Assembly: GCA_002011685.1 (NCBI GenBank)
Contig: MTOL01000271.1
Span: 4,060-12,413, forward strand
Direction of reading: 5' to 3'
DNA from: Deferribacteres bacterium JdFR-76
GTDB lineage: Bacteria > Zhuqueibacterota > JdFR-76
DNA length: 8,354 nucleotides
Within the stretch, counting starts at the first letter, position 1, and every line of letters begins with the position of its first letter. The translations under genes were made by a program, and so were the position numbers. Positions 1-7,081 of this stretch are shown here, in pieces. The notes beneath the pieces were generated by a model. The model was not told where the DNA came from and searched no databases. It saw nothing but the letters and a program-made list of their open reading frames with translations.

Positions 1-708
1 TTAAGTCAAATGAAAGTGCCCTTTACCTTGTTTTTGCAAACGTCGCCACTTGAGGATGGTATTCCGCCATTTGTTGATGCGGTGGCTTTTGCCTTGAATT
101 CGACGCGTGCAAGACATCTGGATCTGACCGATTATGGTCTCAAAAATTTTTTTATTGGGAATCGAACATCAAAACTGGAGGCATTGAAGATTGTAAATGA
201 AACCTCAAAAATTATGTTGCCGAAAAAGAGAAGAGAATTTCTTCTTCACATATTTGACCGGCTGTCCGTGGATATAGAGGATCCGTCATTAAAAGAGCTT
301 ATCCTCAAAGATGACGAATTGAAGGAGATGTCCACGTGCAGCTATGTGACCATTGGAAGCCACTCTCATTTTCATAGCTATTTTCAGCATGATATGGACC
401 CTAGTATTTTATATGAAGAATTAGAAAGGTCTATACATTATCTGGAGTCTCGTTTGGGCACGAAAATAGATTTGTTTGCATTGCCTTATGGGGGGTATAA
501 CGGAAGGATGTCCGAAGTTGTAAACTACTTGAAAGAATTAAAAATACGTGGAGTTTGTACGCTTGGCGGCGGCATAAGAAAACATAACGATGTTTGGATC
601 TTGGGGAGAAAATGTATTACTATGCCGCACGTAAGATACCTTCCTGAAAATATGCTGATGTCTTCCTTTATTTACGATTTGCGAAATGCCATCCTTCGTG
701 AAAATTAG
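1..708 (+). CDS. Polysaccharide deacetylase (CE4/NodB family), 5'-truncated by window edge
   Basis: C-terminal part of a NodB-homology deacetylase, which removes N- or O-acetyl groups from a polysaccharide or its precursor. The frame is open to base 1 (Leu-Ser-Gln precede the first ATG at 10), so that ATG is probably internal. 'MKVPFTLFLQTSPL' matches the strand after motif 1 (normally 'ipaTfFv'), so the metal-binding Asp-Asp motif lies upstream of the window. Counting from the ATG at 10, residues 113-123 'VTIGSHSHFHS' carry the zinc histidines of motif 2 (H118 and H122), and 'FALPYGGYN' (156-164) is the motif-3 P-Y-G loop. About 85 mostly helical residues lie between the first strand and motif 2; such insertions occur in EPS-locus deacetylases. 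The 3' end overlaps the next gene, suggesting translational coupling. The family call is firm. Substrate and cell location are unknown because the N-terminus is missing. Confidence 0.88.
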   Translation, partial: LSQMKVPFTLFLQTSPLEDGIPPFVDAVAFALNSTRARHLDLTDYGLKNFFIGNRTSKLEALKIVNETSKIMLPKKRREFLLHIFDRLSVDIEDPSLKELILKDDELKEMSTCSYVTIGSHSHFHSYFQHDMDPSILYEELERSIHYLESRLGTKIDLFALPYGGYNGRMSEVVNYLKELKIRGVCTLGGGIRKHNDVWILGRKCITMPHVRYLPENMLMSSFIYDLRNAILREN

Positions 709-1828
709 AATATTATACATCATCGATCAACTACTGGGATTGGCAGGTACGGAGAAACATTTGTATTCCCTTGTTCGCTGCCTTGATAAAAATCTATTTG
801 ATCCGTGGATACTTTGTTTTGAGGCACGGAACGAAGTGTTGCGCTATTTTAGACCATATGCCAGAGTGTTTAATTTAGAAATGGGGAAAATATATGATCA
901 CCGTGCAATAAGTCGATTCACATTTGTCGTCGGATTAATCAAAAAGATTCGACCGGATATTGTGCAGACATTTCACTTCAAGTCGGATACATATGGTGTA
1001 GTTGCTTCACGTTTTGCAGGGGTCCCGTGCGTCATATCGAGCCGGAGAGACTCGGCTGATTTAAAGAGAGAAAGACAGATTGTTTTGAGCCGGATCGCCA
1101 ATGCAATGATTGATCATTTTATTATGGTTTGTAGGAAAGTCATGGAAAATCAGCGCAGGAAAGAAAATATTCCCTTGAGGAAAATGTCTGTTATTTATAA
1201 TGGGGTGGATTATCGCAGGTTTGCCAGCGGTGATAATTATGAAAATCGGGAGAGAATAAGAAATCAGCTAAAAATAAGAGAAAATGAGATAGTTATTGGA
1301 GTCTGTGCAATTTTTCGTCCCGAAAAAGGATATGATGTTTTTTTGAAGGCAATAGGTAAGTTAAAAGAAGAGATTGACAATTTTAAAGTGCTCATATGTG
1401 GAGATGGTCAGCTAAGGAAAAAGTATGAAGTGTATTGTTCAGAAAATAATCTGAAATCCATTATTCATTTTGCTGGTTATGTTTCAGACGTTGAAGCCTA
1501 TTTGTCGGCAATGGATATTTTTTGTTTTGTCCCGGTCAAGAATGAAGGGTTCTCCAATGCTCTTTTAGAAGCCATGGCATCAGGAAAAGCAATTGTCGCA
1601 AGCGATGTTGGGGGGAACACCGAGGCCATTATTGACGATCACTCTGGGATTATTGTACCACCCAAAGATCATGATTCACTTGTCAAAGCATTAATGAGAT
1701 TAATAAGAGATCAGGAACTAAGAGGCGTGTTTGCAAATAACGCAAAAAAGAGGGCCTTGTTTGAGTTCAACCTCGAAAAAATGATAAAGAAACATGAAGA
1801 ACTTTATTGTCGCTTAATTGATTCATAA
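686..1828 (+). CDS. Glycosyltransferase, GT4 family (GT-B fold)
   Basis: Retaining GT-B glycosyltransferase that probably transfers a sugar from an NDP-sugar to a lipid-linked glycan on the cytoplasmic face of the inner membrane. The N-terminal acceptor domain opens with 'ILYIIDQLLGLAGTEKHL' (9-26), the usual strand plus glycine loop. The C-terminal donor domain shows 'YNGVD' (171-175), 'RPEKG' (211-215), 'CGDG' (238-241) and the E-x7-E motif 'NEGFSNALLEAMASG' (286-300, glutamates E287 and E295), followed by 'DVGGNTEAI'. The length of 380 aa is normal for GT4. There are no membrane segments. The ATG at 686 gives a 23-base overlap with the deacetylase. An in-frame GTG at 698 would start the protein 'MKIRILYIIDQ', which fits the family N-terminus better, and neither start has a clear Shine-Dalgarno, so the start is uncertain. 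Sugar specificity cannot be read from the sequence. Confidence 0.93.
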   Translation: MPSFVKIRILYIIDQLLGLAGTEKHLYSLVRCLDKNLFDPWILCFEARNEVLRYFRPYARVFNLEMGKIYDHRAISRFTFVVGLIKKIRPDIVQTFHFKSDTYGVVASRFAGVPCVISSRRDSADLKRERQIVLSRIANAMIDHFIMVCRKVMENQRRKENIPLRKMSVIYNGVDYRRFASGDNYENRERIRNQLKIRENEIVIGVCAIFRPEKGYDVFLKAIGKLKEEIDNFKVLICGDGQLRKKYEVYCSENNLKSIIHFAGYVSDVEAYLSAMDIFCFVPVKNEGFSNALLEAMASGKAIVASDVGGNTEAIIDDHSGIIVPPKDHDSLVKALMRLIRDQELRGVFANNAKKRALFEFNLEKMIKKHEELYCRLIDS

Positions 1829-1891
1829 AAAAGGGATTTCGGATCGGATTTTTGCTGTGATGTAAAAGATGTAAAAGCAAAAGGAAAAGCG

Positions 1892-3289
1892 ATGCAAACG
1901 AAACCAAATGTATTGTTAATTTCTATTGATACATGCCGTGCAGATTTTATTTCATCATATGGCTATCCGAAGTGTACAACTCCTCATTTTGATCGGTTGG
2001 CGGAGGACGGAGTTCTATTTTTAAACCATTTCTCGACGGGGGTATGGACACCGCCCGGGCATGCATCCATTTTTACGGGTTTGCTTGTACATGAACATGG
2101 TGTTTATGGAAACCGGAAACTTGCGACAGATATTCCGACCATTGCCGAAATCTTGAGTAGAGATGGATATCAAACAGCAGGGTTTGTGAACAATAGTCAA
2201 GTAGGAGCTTTCGTGGGATTGGAACGGGGGCATGAAACCTTTATTGAAGTTTGGCAAGTCTCGCCGTATAAGAACTTGATTGATAGAATCTTCCGTGGAG
2301 GTTTCCGGAGGGTTAGAGATTTTTGGGGCATCGAAGATAAGGGAGCCAAAAGGACCATTTTCCTTTTTAGGGAATGGTTAAGAAATATAGATCGAAAAAG
2401 ACCTTTTTATTGTTTTATTCATTTTATTGAGCCGCACAATCCTCTTCGACCCCACAGGAAGTATAGAAAACGTTTTGTGCGGGGTACAGAGCAGATAAGA
2501 TCCCGGGTGGTTTCAAAAGTGGCCAGAAATCCGTTGGTCATGTATTTGAAAGACTGGGAGCTGAAAGAAGCCGAAGTTGCTTACTTGAAAAATCTCTATG
2601 CGGCGGAAATTGCGTACACGGATGAAATGGTCGGAACCGTCGTAAATTTCTTACGGGATGAAGATTTTTATGATAATACCACAATTATCGTAACTTCCGA
2701 CCATGGTGAGCATTTTGGCGAGCATGGAATGTGGTCCCATGTGTCAAGCCTTCATGATGAAGTTTTGCGCGTTCCGCTTGTTATAAAATATCCTCGGGAA
2801 TATAACCTGCGATATGTATGCAATCATATTACTCAATCCACCGATGTCTTACCGACCATTTTGGATAGTGTGGGTATTCTTGATCTAAGCCTTGATTTAT
2901 CGGGTATGTCTCTTTTGTCTTCGAATTATGACAGAAAGTATTTCTTTGCAGAATGGGAAGGTAGGATCCCATATTACATTTTAAACCAGGTTGGCGCTCG
3001 TGATGGGGGAAATATTTCTACTATTGAAAAACTCAAAGAGAAAAAGATTGTCATTGGAAAGGAGGAATTTCGCTACATCCGTTATGAGAGTGGGAAAGAA
3101 GAATTGTGGAAGGTAACAGAAGAAGGTTGTTCTCTTGTGCCGGATAAGGAAATTTCCGGGGAAATGATGAAAGAGATGAGAAACATATATGAGACAAAAG
3201 GATTCGAAAAGATATTCTTGGCGGAAAATGCCGATGTAAACTTAGATGATGAGGTTCTTCAAAATTTGAAAGCACTGGGATATATTTAA
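1892..3289 (+). CDS. Sulfatase / alkaline phosphatase superfamily protein with Thr nucleophile, probably cytoplasmic
   Basis: Metal-dependent hydrolase or phospho-/sulfo-transferase fold. The start is well supported by AAGGA at 1881-1885, six bases before the ATG. 'NVLLISIDTCRADF' (6-19) is the first strand with metal ligand D13. 'WTPPGHASIFTG' (52-63) is the nucleophile motif. 'FIHFIEPHNPLRPH' (175-188) and 'VTSDHGEHFGEHG' (267-279) supply the remaining Asp/His ligands. The C-terminus 'LQNLKALGYI' is a familiar sulfatase-family ending. The C/S-x-P-S-R signature needed for formylglycine is replaced by T53-P-P-G-H57, so this is unlikely to be a classical formylglycine sulfatase. A Thr nucleophile is used by phosphoethanolamine transferases of the same superfamily. 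There is no signal peptide or membrane helix. It follows the GT4 gene by 63 bases and precedes the next gene by 21. A role in removing or transferring a phosphate or sulfate group on a polysaccharide intermediate is inference. Confidence 0.88.
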   Translation: MQTKPNVLLISIDTCRADFISSYGYPKCTTPHFDRLAEDGVLFLNHFSTGVWTPPGHASIFTGLLVHEHGVYGNRKLATDIPTIAEILSRDGYQTAGFVNNSQVGAFVGLERGHETFIEVWQVSPYKNLIDRIFRGGFRRVRDFWGIEDKGAKRTIFLFREWLRNIDRKRPFYCFIHFIEPHNPLRPHRKYRKRFVRGTEQIRSRVVSKVARNPLVMYLKDWELKEAEVAYLKNLYAAEIAYTDEMVGTVVNFLRDEDFYDNTTIIVTSDHGEHFGEHGMWSHVSSLHDEVLRVPLVIKYPREYNLRYVCNHITQSTDVLPTILDSVGILDLSLDLSGMSLLSSNYDRKYFFAEWEGRIPYYILNQVGARDGGNISTIEKLKEKKIVIGKEEFRYIRYESGKEELWKVTEEGCSLVPDKEISGEMMKEMRNIYETKGFEKIFLAENADVNLDDEVLQNLKALGYI

Positions 3290-3310
3290 CCATCCTCCAT
3301 AGTTTTAGAA

Positions 3311-4510
3311 TTGAAATTCATTCATAAAAGAATTTTAGCATTTATCGTATCCATTATTGGAGTTCTACTCATTTTCTTCCTTTGGTTCAAGGTTTATCCG
3401 CGAATGGTGTGGCTTATTCCCTATTTTAAATGGGAACTCTTTGAGCGCGAGAAGATAGTAGCCAATGAAGGTGAAATAATTCATATTTTAGTGATTTTTG
3501 TAGATCATTTTGAACCTGAAATCGATCGAACAAGGAATATAAGGGTCAATGATTTGGCATTTGAAAGATGGATCAGTGAATATCCTTTATTGGCTAGCCG
3601 ACACCGCGACGCTGATGGGAAATATCCCCAGCATACATGGTTTTATCCTTATGATGCAATGAACATGGATCATTTGAGGGCTTTGTCGAAATTGGTTTAT
3701 GAAGGATTTGGTGAAATAGAACTTCATATGCATCATTATAATGACTCAAGTGAAAGTTTTGAAAGAAAATTGCAGGACGCAATAAGAAAATTTAATCAGG
3801 TAGGTGCACTTTTAACATCAGGAGAAAAGCCCGAGGTTGCCTTTGCATTTATTCATGGCAAATGGGCCTTGGACGATTGTGATGGAAGTTGTGGAGTGAA
3901 AAATGAGCTCACAATATTAAAAAGAAACGGATGTTTTGCGGATTTTGGTTTGCCCCCACAAAATTTAAAATGCTTTCCCTCTGTTGTAAACAAAGTCTTT
4001 TATGCCGTTGATGATCCCAATCAATCCGGTTCCTTTGAGACAGGCCCGGAAGTATTTGTGGGAGGGCTAGAACCTGCTAATGCTTTGATGATGATACCGG
4101 GACCTTTCAGGATTGATTGGAGGGATTGGAGGTTCATATGGCACCCAATGGTGGAAGAAGGTGAAATAAAGAGAATCAGGATTCCAAGCCCGAGTCGAGT
4201 TGATATGTGGGTGGAGACCAATATCCATGTTCGCGGTCGACCAAATTGGATTTTTGTAAAGCTTTTTACCCATGGAGCTGTAGAAGAGGACCTGGATGCA
4301 CTTTTGGGTGACCCGGCGGATCAGATGTATGATTATCTTGAGCGGAAATATAATGATGGCAGAAAATATAAGTTGCATTATGTGACAGCAAGGGAAGCAT
4401 ACAATATAATAAAAGCGGCAGAAGCAGGCATGAAAGGAGACCCAAATGACTACAGAGATTTTGTAATCAAAAAATATTATAACCGTCACATTCAAACATT
4501 TGCAAATTAA
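3311..4510 (+). CDS. Membrane-anchored protein of unknown function, possible divergent deacetylase-like barrel
   Basis: I recall similar uncharacterised proteins in EPS loci but know no assigned function. The start is TTG at 3311 without a clear ribosome-binding site. It is 21 bases after the sulfatase stop and in the same frame, so it probably relies on coupling. This start keeps a signal-anchor helix at 8-27 ('LAFIVSIIGVLLIFFLWF'); the next ATG (residue 32) would remove it. The remainder is soluble and would face the periplasm. Polar motifs fall in a regular order: 'VDHFEP' (64-69), 'ELHMHHYND' (137-145), 'FIHGKWALDD' (180-189), 'CGVKNEL' (194-200), 'GCFADFGLP' (207-215) and 'FVKLFTHGA' (315-323). 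Asp/His-rich strand ends spaced this way recall metal-binding NodB-type beta/alpha barrels, with 'VDH', 'HMHH' and the late 'FTHG' standing in for motifs 1, 2 and 5. This comparison is inference. Cysteines at 190, 194, 208 and 221 cluster around the centre. It is a real gene with high certainty; its function is open. Confidence 0.85.
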   Translation: MKFIHKRILAFIVSIIGVLLIFFLWFKVYPRMVWLIPYFKWELFEREKIVANEGEIIHILVIFVDHFEPEIDRTRNIRVNDLAFERWISEYPLLASRHRDADGKYPQHTWFYPYDAMNMDHLRALSKLVYEGFGEIELHMHHYNDSSESFERKLQDAIRKFNQVGALLTSGEKPEVAFAFIHGKWALDDCDGSCGVKNELTILKRNGCFADFGLPPQNLKCFPSVVNKVFYAVDDPNQSGSFETGPEVFVGGLEPANALMMIPGPFRIDWRDWRFIWHPMVEEGEIKRIRIPSPSRVDMWVETNIHVRGRPNWIFVKLFTHGAVEEDLDALLGDPADQMYDYLERKYNDGRKYKLHYVTAREAYNIIKAAEAGMKGDPNDYRDFVIKKYYNRHIQTFAN

Positions 4511-4745
4511 ACGTAAAAATGGTTAAAGTTTTTTGGCTTTTGCAAAAAATTCAAGTATTTGGAATGGGATGCGTTTCCAATATTTCAATAAACAAAGCTG
4601 GGGCAATTTCGAGGACATCATTCCCAAGTGTAGGCCGCCATAATTTTGTGTAAGATGAATGCTTTGGATACCTTATAGAGCGTTATTTATTTTTGCATAA
4701 ATGAGAAATCGTTAAATGGGTAAGTTCTTTTTAGCATCAGTAGGA

Positions 4746-4774
4746 TTTACGAAAGGGATAAATAGTGTTATAAA
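4746..4774 (+). promoter_or_regulatory. Candidate sigma70-type promoter upstream of the flippase
   Basis: TTTACG at 4746-4751 (4 of 6 to TTGACA) and TATAAA at 4769-4774 (5 of 6 to TATAAT) are separated by 17 bases. The -10 box lies inside the first copy of a 12-base direct repeat. The DNA here is so AT-rich that such matches arise easily by chance. The site is about 300 bases upstream of the flippase ATG, which would imply a long leader. Confidence 0.2.
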
Positions 4775-4860
4775 TTGAGAAAGATAAAAGATATATGACG
4801 ATATTTTGATAAGAAGACAATCATTTAAACATTGGAAAAATATTATGCGTTATAAATTGA
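4767..4860. repeat. 12-base direct repeat GTTATAAATTGA, two copies
   Basis: Identical copies at 4767-4778 and 4849-4860, with start points 82 bases apart. Outside the 12 bases the copies diverge. They could be paired operator sites or chance matches in AT-rich DNA; the roughly eight-turn spacing is compatible with binding on one face of the helix, which is inference. Confidence 0.45.
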
Positions 4861-5078
4861 TATAGTTGCGAAGAGATCAGAAAAAAGATAAGAAAAGCAA
4901 AAGTAATGAAACCCACTAAGAACTCTGAATATGGCTTAAATTATAAAAAGGAAGGATAAATAATAGAGAATGATTATGCTCAATAATCCATTGCGTTCCC
5001 AAATCAAATAATGAGCTCAAAAATATCAGTTGCATGACAATTTTAAGATGAGGCGAGATTGCAATAGTTTCATACCAG

Positions 5079-6467
5079 ATGTTCTTTAAAGAGAAAATCA
5101 ACATTTTTTCTAATGCCTTTGAAAAAGAGAAAGTCTTATTCTTTAAGCAGTCTTTATATTATTTTCTATCCCACATAATCATAATGCTTGCATCTTTCTT
5201 TTCTTTTCCTATTTGGACAAGATTATTTAATCGGACACAATATGGACTTTTTGCTCTAATAAATGTAGGCATTGCGGTTGGTGTAGCGTTTTCCAAGTTC
5301 GGCTTGCAACATGCTGCATTAAGGTTCTATTCTGAGTTTAAATACGGTCAAAAAGATAATTCAAAACTCGATATGTACTACTCAACTTTGTTTTTATCAT
5401 CTTGTATAATATGCTTTGCTGTTTCGGCCATCTTTATTCCATTGAATTTTGTCTTGCTGAGGATTGAAGATGTGGGTTTTTTGATTTTGATATCGACGAT
5501 TATTTTCATCAGTGGGATAAATCGAATTCTATTGATGTTTTTGAGGGCAGCAAACCGTGGATTATTTTGGGGGGCTGTATCTGTTTGGAATAGATATGGT
5601 GCATTAGTTGCGTCACTTGTTTTTGTCATTAGCCAAGGAAATAACTTAAAAGGTTACTTTTATGGTGTTGCAACTGCTAGTGCAATAACTTTGGCCGTGT
5701 TGTATCATAATTTTGCGAACAATATTAAAATAAAACATTTCAGTTTGAGTTTTTTTCATAAATCAATCAAATATGGTTTTCCTTTAATTTGGATGGAATT
5801 GTCAAACCTATTTCTTAATGTGGGTGATAGATATATATTGAATTTTTTTAGGGGAACCGAAATCGTTGGCCTTTATTCGGCCGGGTATAATATGGCAAAT
5901 ATGTCATATTCTTTTATTGGCGTTCCTTTTAAACAAGCAGCTGTTCCAGTTTACCTGAATTTGTGGAGTAAAAAGGGAGAAAAAGGCGTTGTAACGTTCC
6001 TTGAAAAGATTTTTGAATATTATTGCATTTTATCCGTCATCATTATTTCAATTTTTTTGGTATATTCAAAAGAAATCATAGAGCTATTTGCTTCGAAGAA
6101 ATATTCTGAATCCTACATTTTTATTCCATATATAATTATTGGATTATCTATTTATGGCGCAAACACCATATTTTCCGCGGGTTTGCAAATTTATAAAAAA
6201 ACCAAAGTCCTCATGTTGTCGTCAATACTGTCAGCTTTGTTGAATTTTTTTCTGAATATTCCTCTTATCCATTTCTGGGGAGCGAAAGGCGCGGCCTTAT
6301 CTACTCTTCTTTCCTATTCTTTTTTAAGCATTCTTGTCTTCATACAATCAAAACAGTACATAAAAATGAAGTTTCGTTATCGGAAGCCAATAATCATTTT
6401 TGTTATTTCTTTCTTGCTCATATTTCTTACCAAGATTTTCTTTTATGAATTATTCCTTTATGTTTAG
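5079..6467 (+). CDS. wzx: Polysaccharide flippase, Wzx/MOP superfamily
   Basis: Multi-pass inner-membrane protein expected to flip undecaprenyl-linked repeat units to the periplasmic face. The 462-aa length and dense run of hydrophobic segments (for example 28-46, 58-74, 104-124, 133-152, 316-330, 346-362, 378-396, 436-452) fit the 12-14 helix MOP exporters. Family-like sequence includes 'FPIWTRLFNRTQYGLFAL' (43-60), 'GDRYILNFF' with 'EIVGLYSAGYNMA' (249-273), and 'NIPLIHFWGAKGAALSTLL' (393-411), where the glycine/alanine pattern before the late helix is typical. Short basic stretches at 218-230 and 424-436 suggest cytoplasmic loops. The ATG at 5079 has no good ribosome-binding site and the frame is open back to 5052, so the exact start is uncertain. 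Two counted lines (5161, 6121) are 18/60 and 19/60 G+C, well below the first four genes, which may reflect transfer. The symbol is a functional label only. Confidence 0.9.
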   Translation: MFFKEKINIFSNAFEKEKVLFFKQSLYYFLSHIIIMLASFFSFPIWTRLFNRTQYGLFALINVGIAVGVAFSKFGLQHAALRFYSEFKYGQKDNSKLDMYYSTLFLSSCIICFAVSAIFIPLNFVLLRIEDVGFLILISTIIFISGINRILLMFLRAANRGLFWGAVSVWNRYGALVASLVFVISQGNNLKGYFYGVATASAITLAVLYHNFANNIKIKHFSLSFFHKSIKYGFPLIWMELSNLFLNVGDRYILNFFRGTEIVGLYSAGYNMANMSYSFIGVPFKQAAVPVYLNLWSKKGEKGVVTFLEKIFEYYCILSVIIISIFLVYSKEIIELFASKKYSESYIFIPYIIIGLSIYGANTIFSAGLQIYKKTKVLMLSSILSALLNFFLNIPLIHFWGAKGAALSTLLSYSFLSILVFIQSKQYIKMKFRYRKPIIIFVISFLLIFLTKIFFYELFLYV

Positions 6468-6666
6468 AGTTTTTTGTAATTCTTCATATGAAAGGTTGCT
6501 TTTTACGCGTACAACGGATGTTTCATATTTGAAGATGAAAATTGCTCGCTAGGATGATCGGTTTTTCTATGGATCCAGGAAGTGGACCTACTTTTTTGAT
6601 GGTTTTCATGTTTTGATATGCCCATTTTTACGACAACGATATTTGTAGGTTACCCTTGATAAAAGT

Positions 6667-6688
6667 ATCGACAATCGCTTTTGTCGAT
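6667..6688. repeat. Perfect 8-base inverted repeat with 6-base loop
   Basis: ATCGACAA (6667-6674) and TTGTCGAT (6681-6688) are exact reverse complements around the loop TCGCTT. No T-run follows on the + strand, so it is a poor + terminator. Read on the minus strand it is followed by ACTTTTATC, which is only a weak U-tract. It may be a protein-binding site or a weak minus-strand terminator. Confidence 0.5.
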
Positions 6689-7081
6689 TATCCTAATCCT
6701 GTTATTGATTACGAAATCGACCAAATATGAATTTCATCCTGTTCTTCGTTCGTATGAATATGGATAAATAGTAGTTCTGAGCGTTTTATGCAGACCAATT
6801 GAGGCCGCCATATTTTTAGGAGACAGCGAAAAAGAGCACATCCCACCAAAGATTGTTCTTTTTTGATTAATCCTAAAACTATTTTCTCTAAGGATGAATA
6901 GCACAATTGGACGTTTTCGTATAGCAAAATCATCCTATGAAAAATAAAAATCCTACCCGTTCGACCATCTGTGCCTCTCAATCTTTTGATTTTATGCGAT
7001 ACTGGACGTCCATTGCACTGATAGCAATAGTTTATTTTCAAAAGGTTCGTTTTGGAGTTTTCCATTGTAAAGACGGAATAA

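Larger units (their letters stand above)
4511..5078. other. AT-rich intergenic gap, no convincing gene
   Basis: 568 bases between the unknown anchored protein and the flippase. One counted line (4801-4860) is 12/60 G+C, against 23-28/60 in lines counted from the upstream genes. An unconvincing 44-codon + frame begins with ATG at 4519, eight bases after the previous stop, and ends at 4653. A 62-codon minus-strand frame (4916-5104) overlaps the flippase start and resembles nothing I know. A 12-base direct repeat lies at 4767-4778 and 4849-4860. A stem TTGGAA/TTCCAA around 4559-4580 has no T-run after it and is not a good terminator. A purine-rich stretch AAGGAAGGA near 4950 precedes only a 13-codon frame. 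The gap may hold the flippase promoter and leader. Confidence 0.6.

Noticed and set aside
538..723. 61-codon minus-strand frame
   Set aside because: It lies opposite the deacetylase end and the glycosyltransferase start, both strongly supported; no domain is visible.
2021..2257. 78-codon minus-strand frame
   Set aside because: Shadow of the sulfatase-like gene, opposite its nucleophile-motif region; no motif of its own.
3051..3293. 80-codon minus-strand frame
   Set aside because: Antisense to the C-terminal end of the sulfatase-like gene; low-complexity Ser/Pro/Leu composition.
3594..3782. 62-codon minus-strand frame
   Set aside because: Antisense to the conserved-looking motif region of the unknown anchored protein; no support of its own.
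4067..4495. 142-codon minus-strand frame
   Set aside because: Long, but fully antisense to the well-formed 399-codon gene on the + strand; no recognisable domain and no ribosome-binding site.
4529..4549. T6/A6 hairpin just after the stop at 4510 as a terminator
   Set aside because: The stem is nearly all A-T with a weak G-C centre and no T-run after it.
4916..5104. 62-codon minus-strand frame overlapping the flippase start
   Set aside because: AT-rich gap, no homologue I recognise, and it conflicts with the flippase N-terminus.
5378..5629. 83-codon minus-strand frame
   Set aside because: Antisense to hydrophobic segments of the flippase; typical shadow frame.
6553..6645. 31-codon + stretch after the flippase and other short open pieces in 6468-6863
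   Set aside because: Runs of about 30 codons are expected several times by chance across six frames of DNA this AT-rich, so they are not called as genes.
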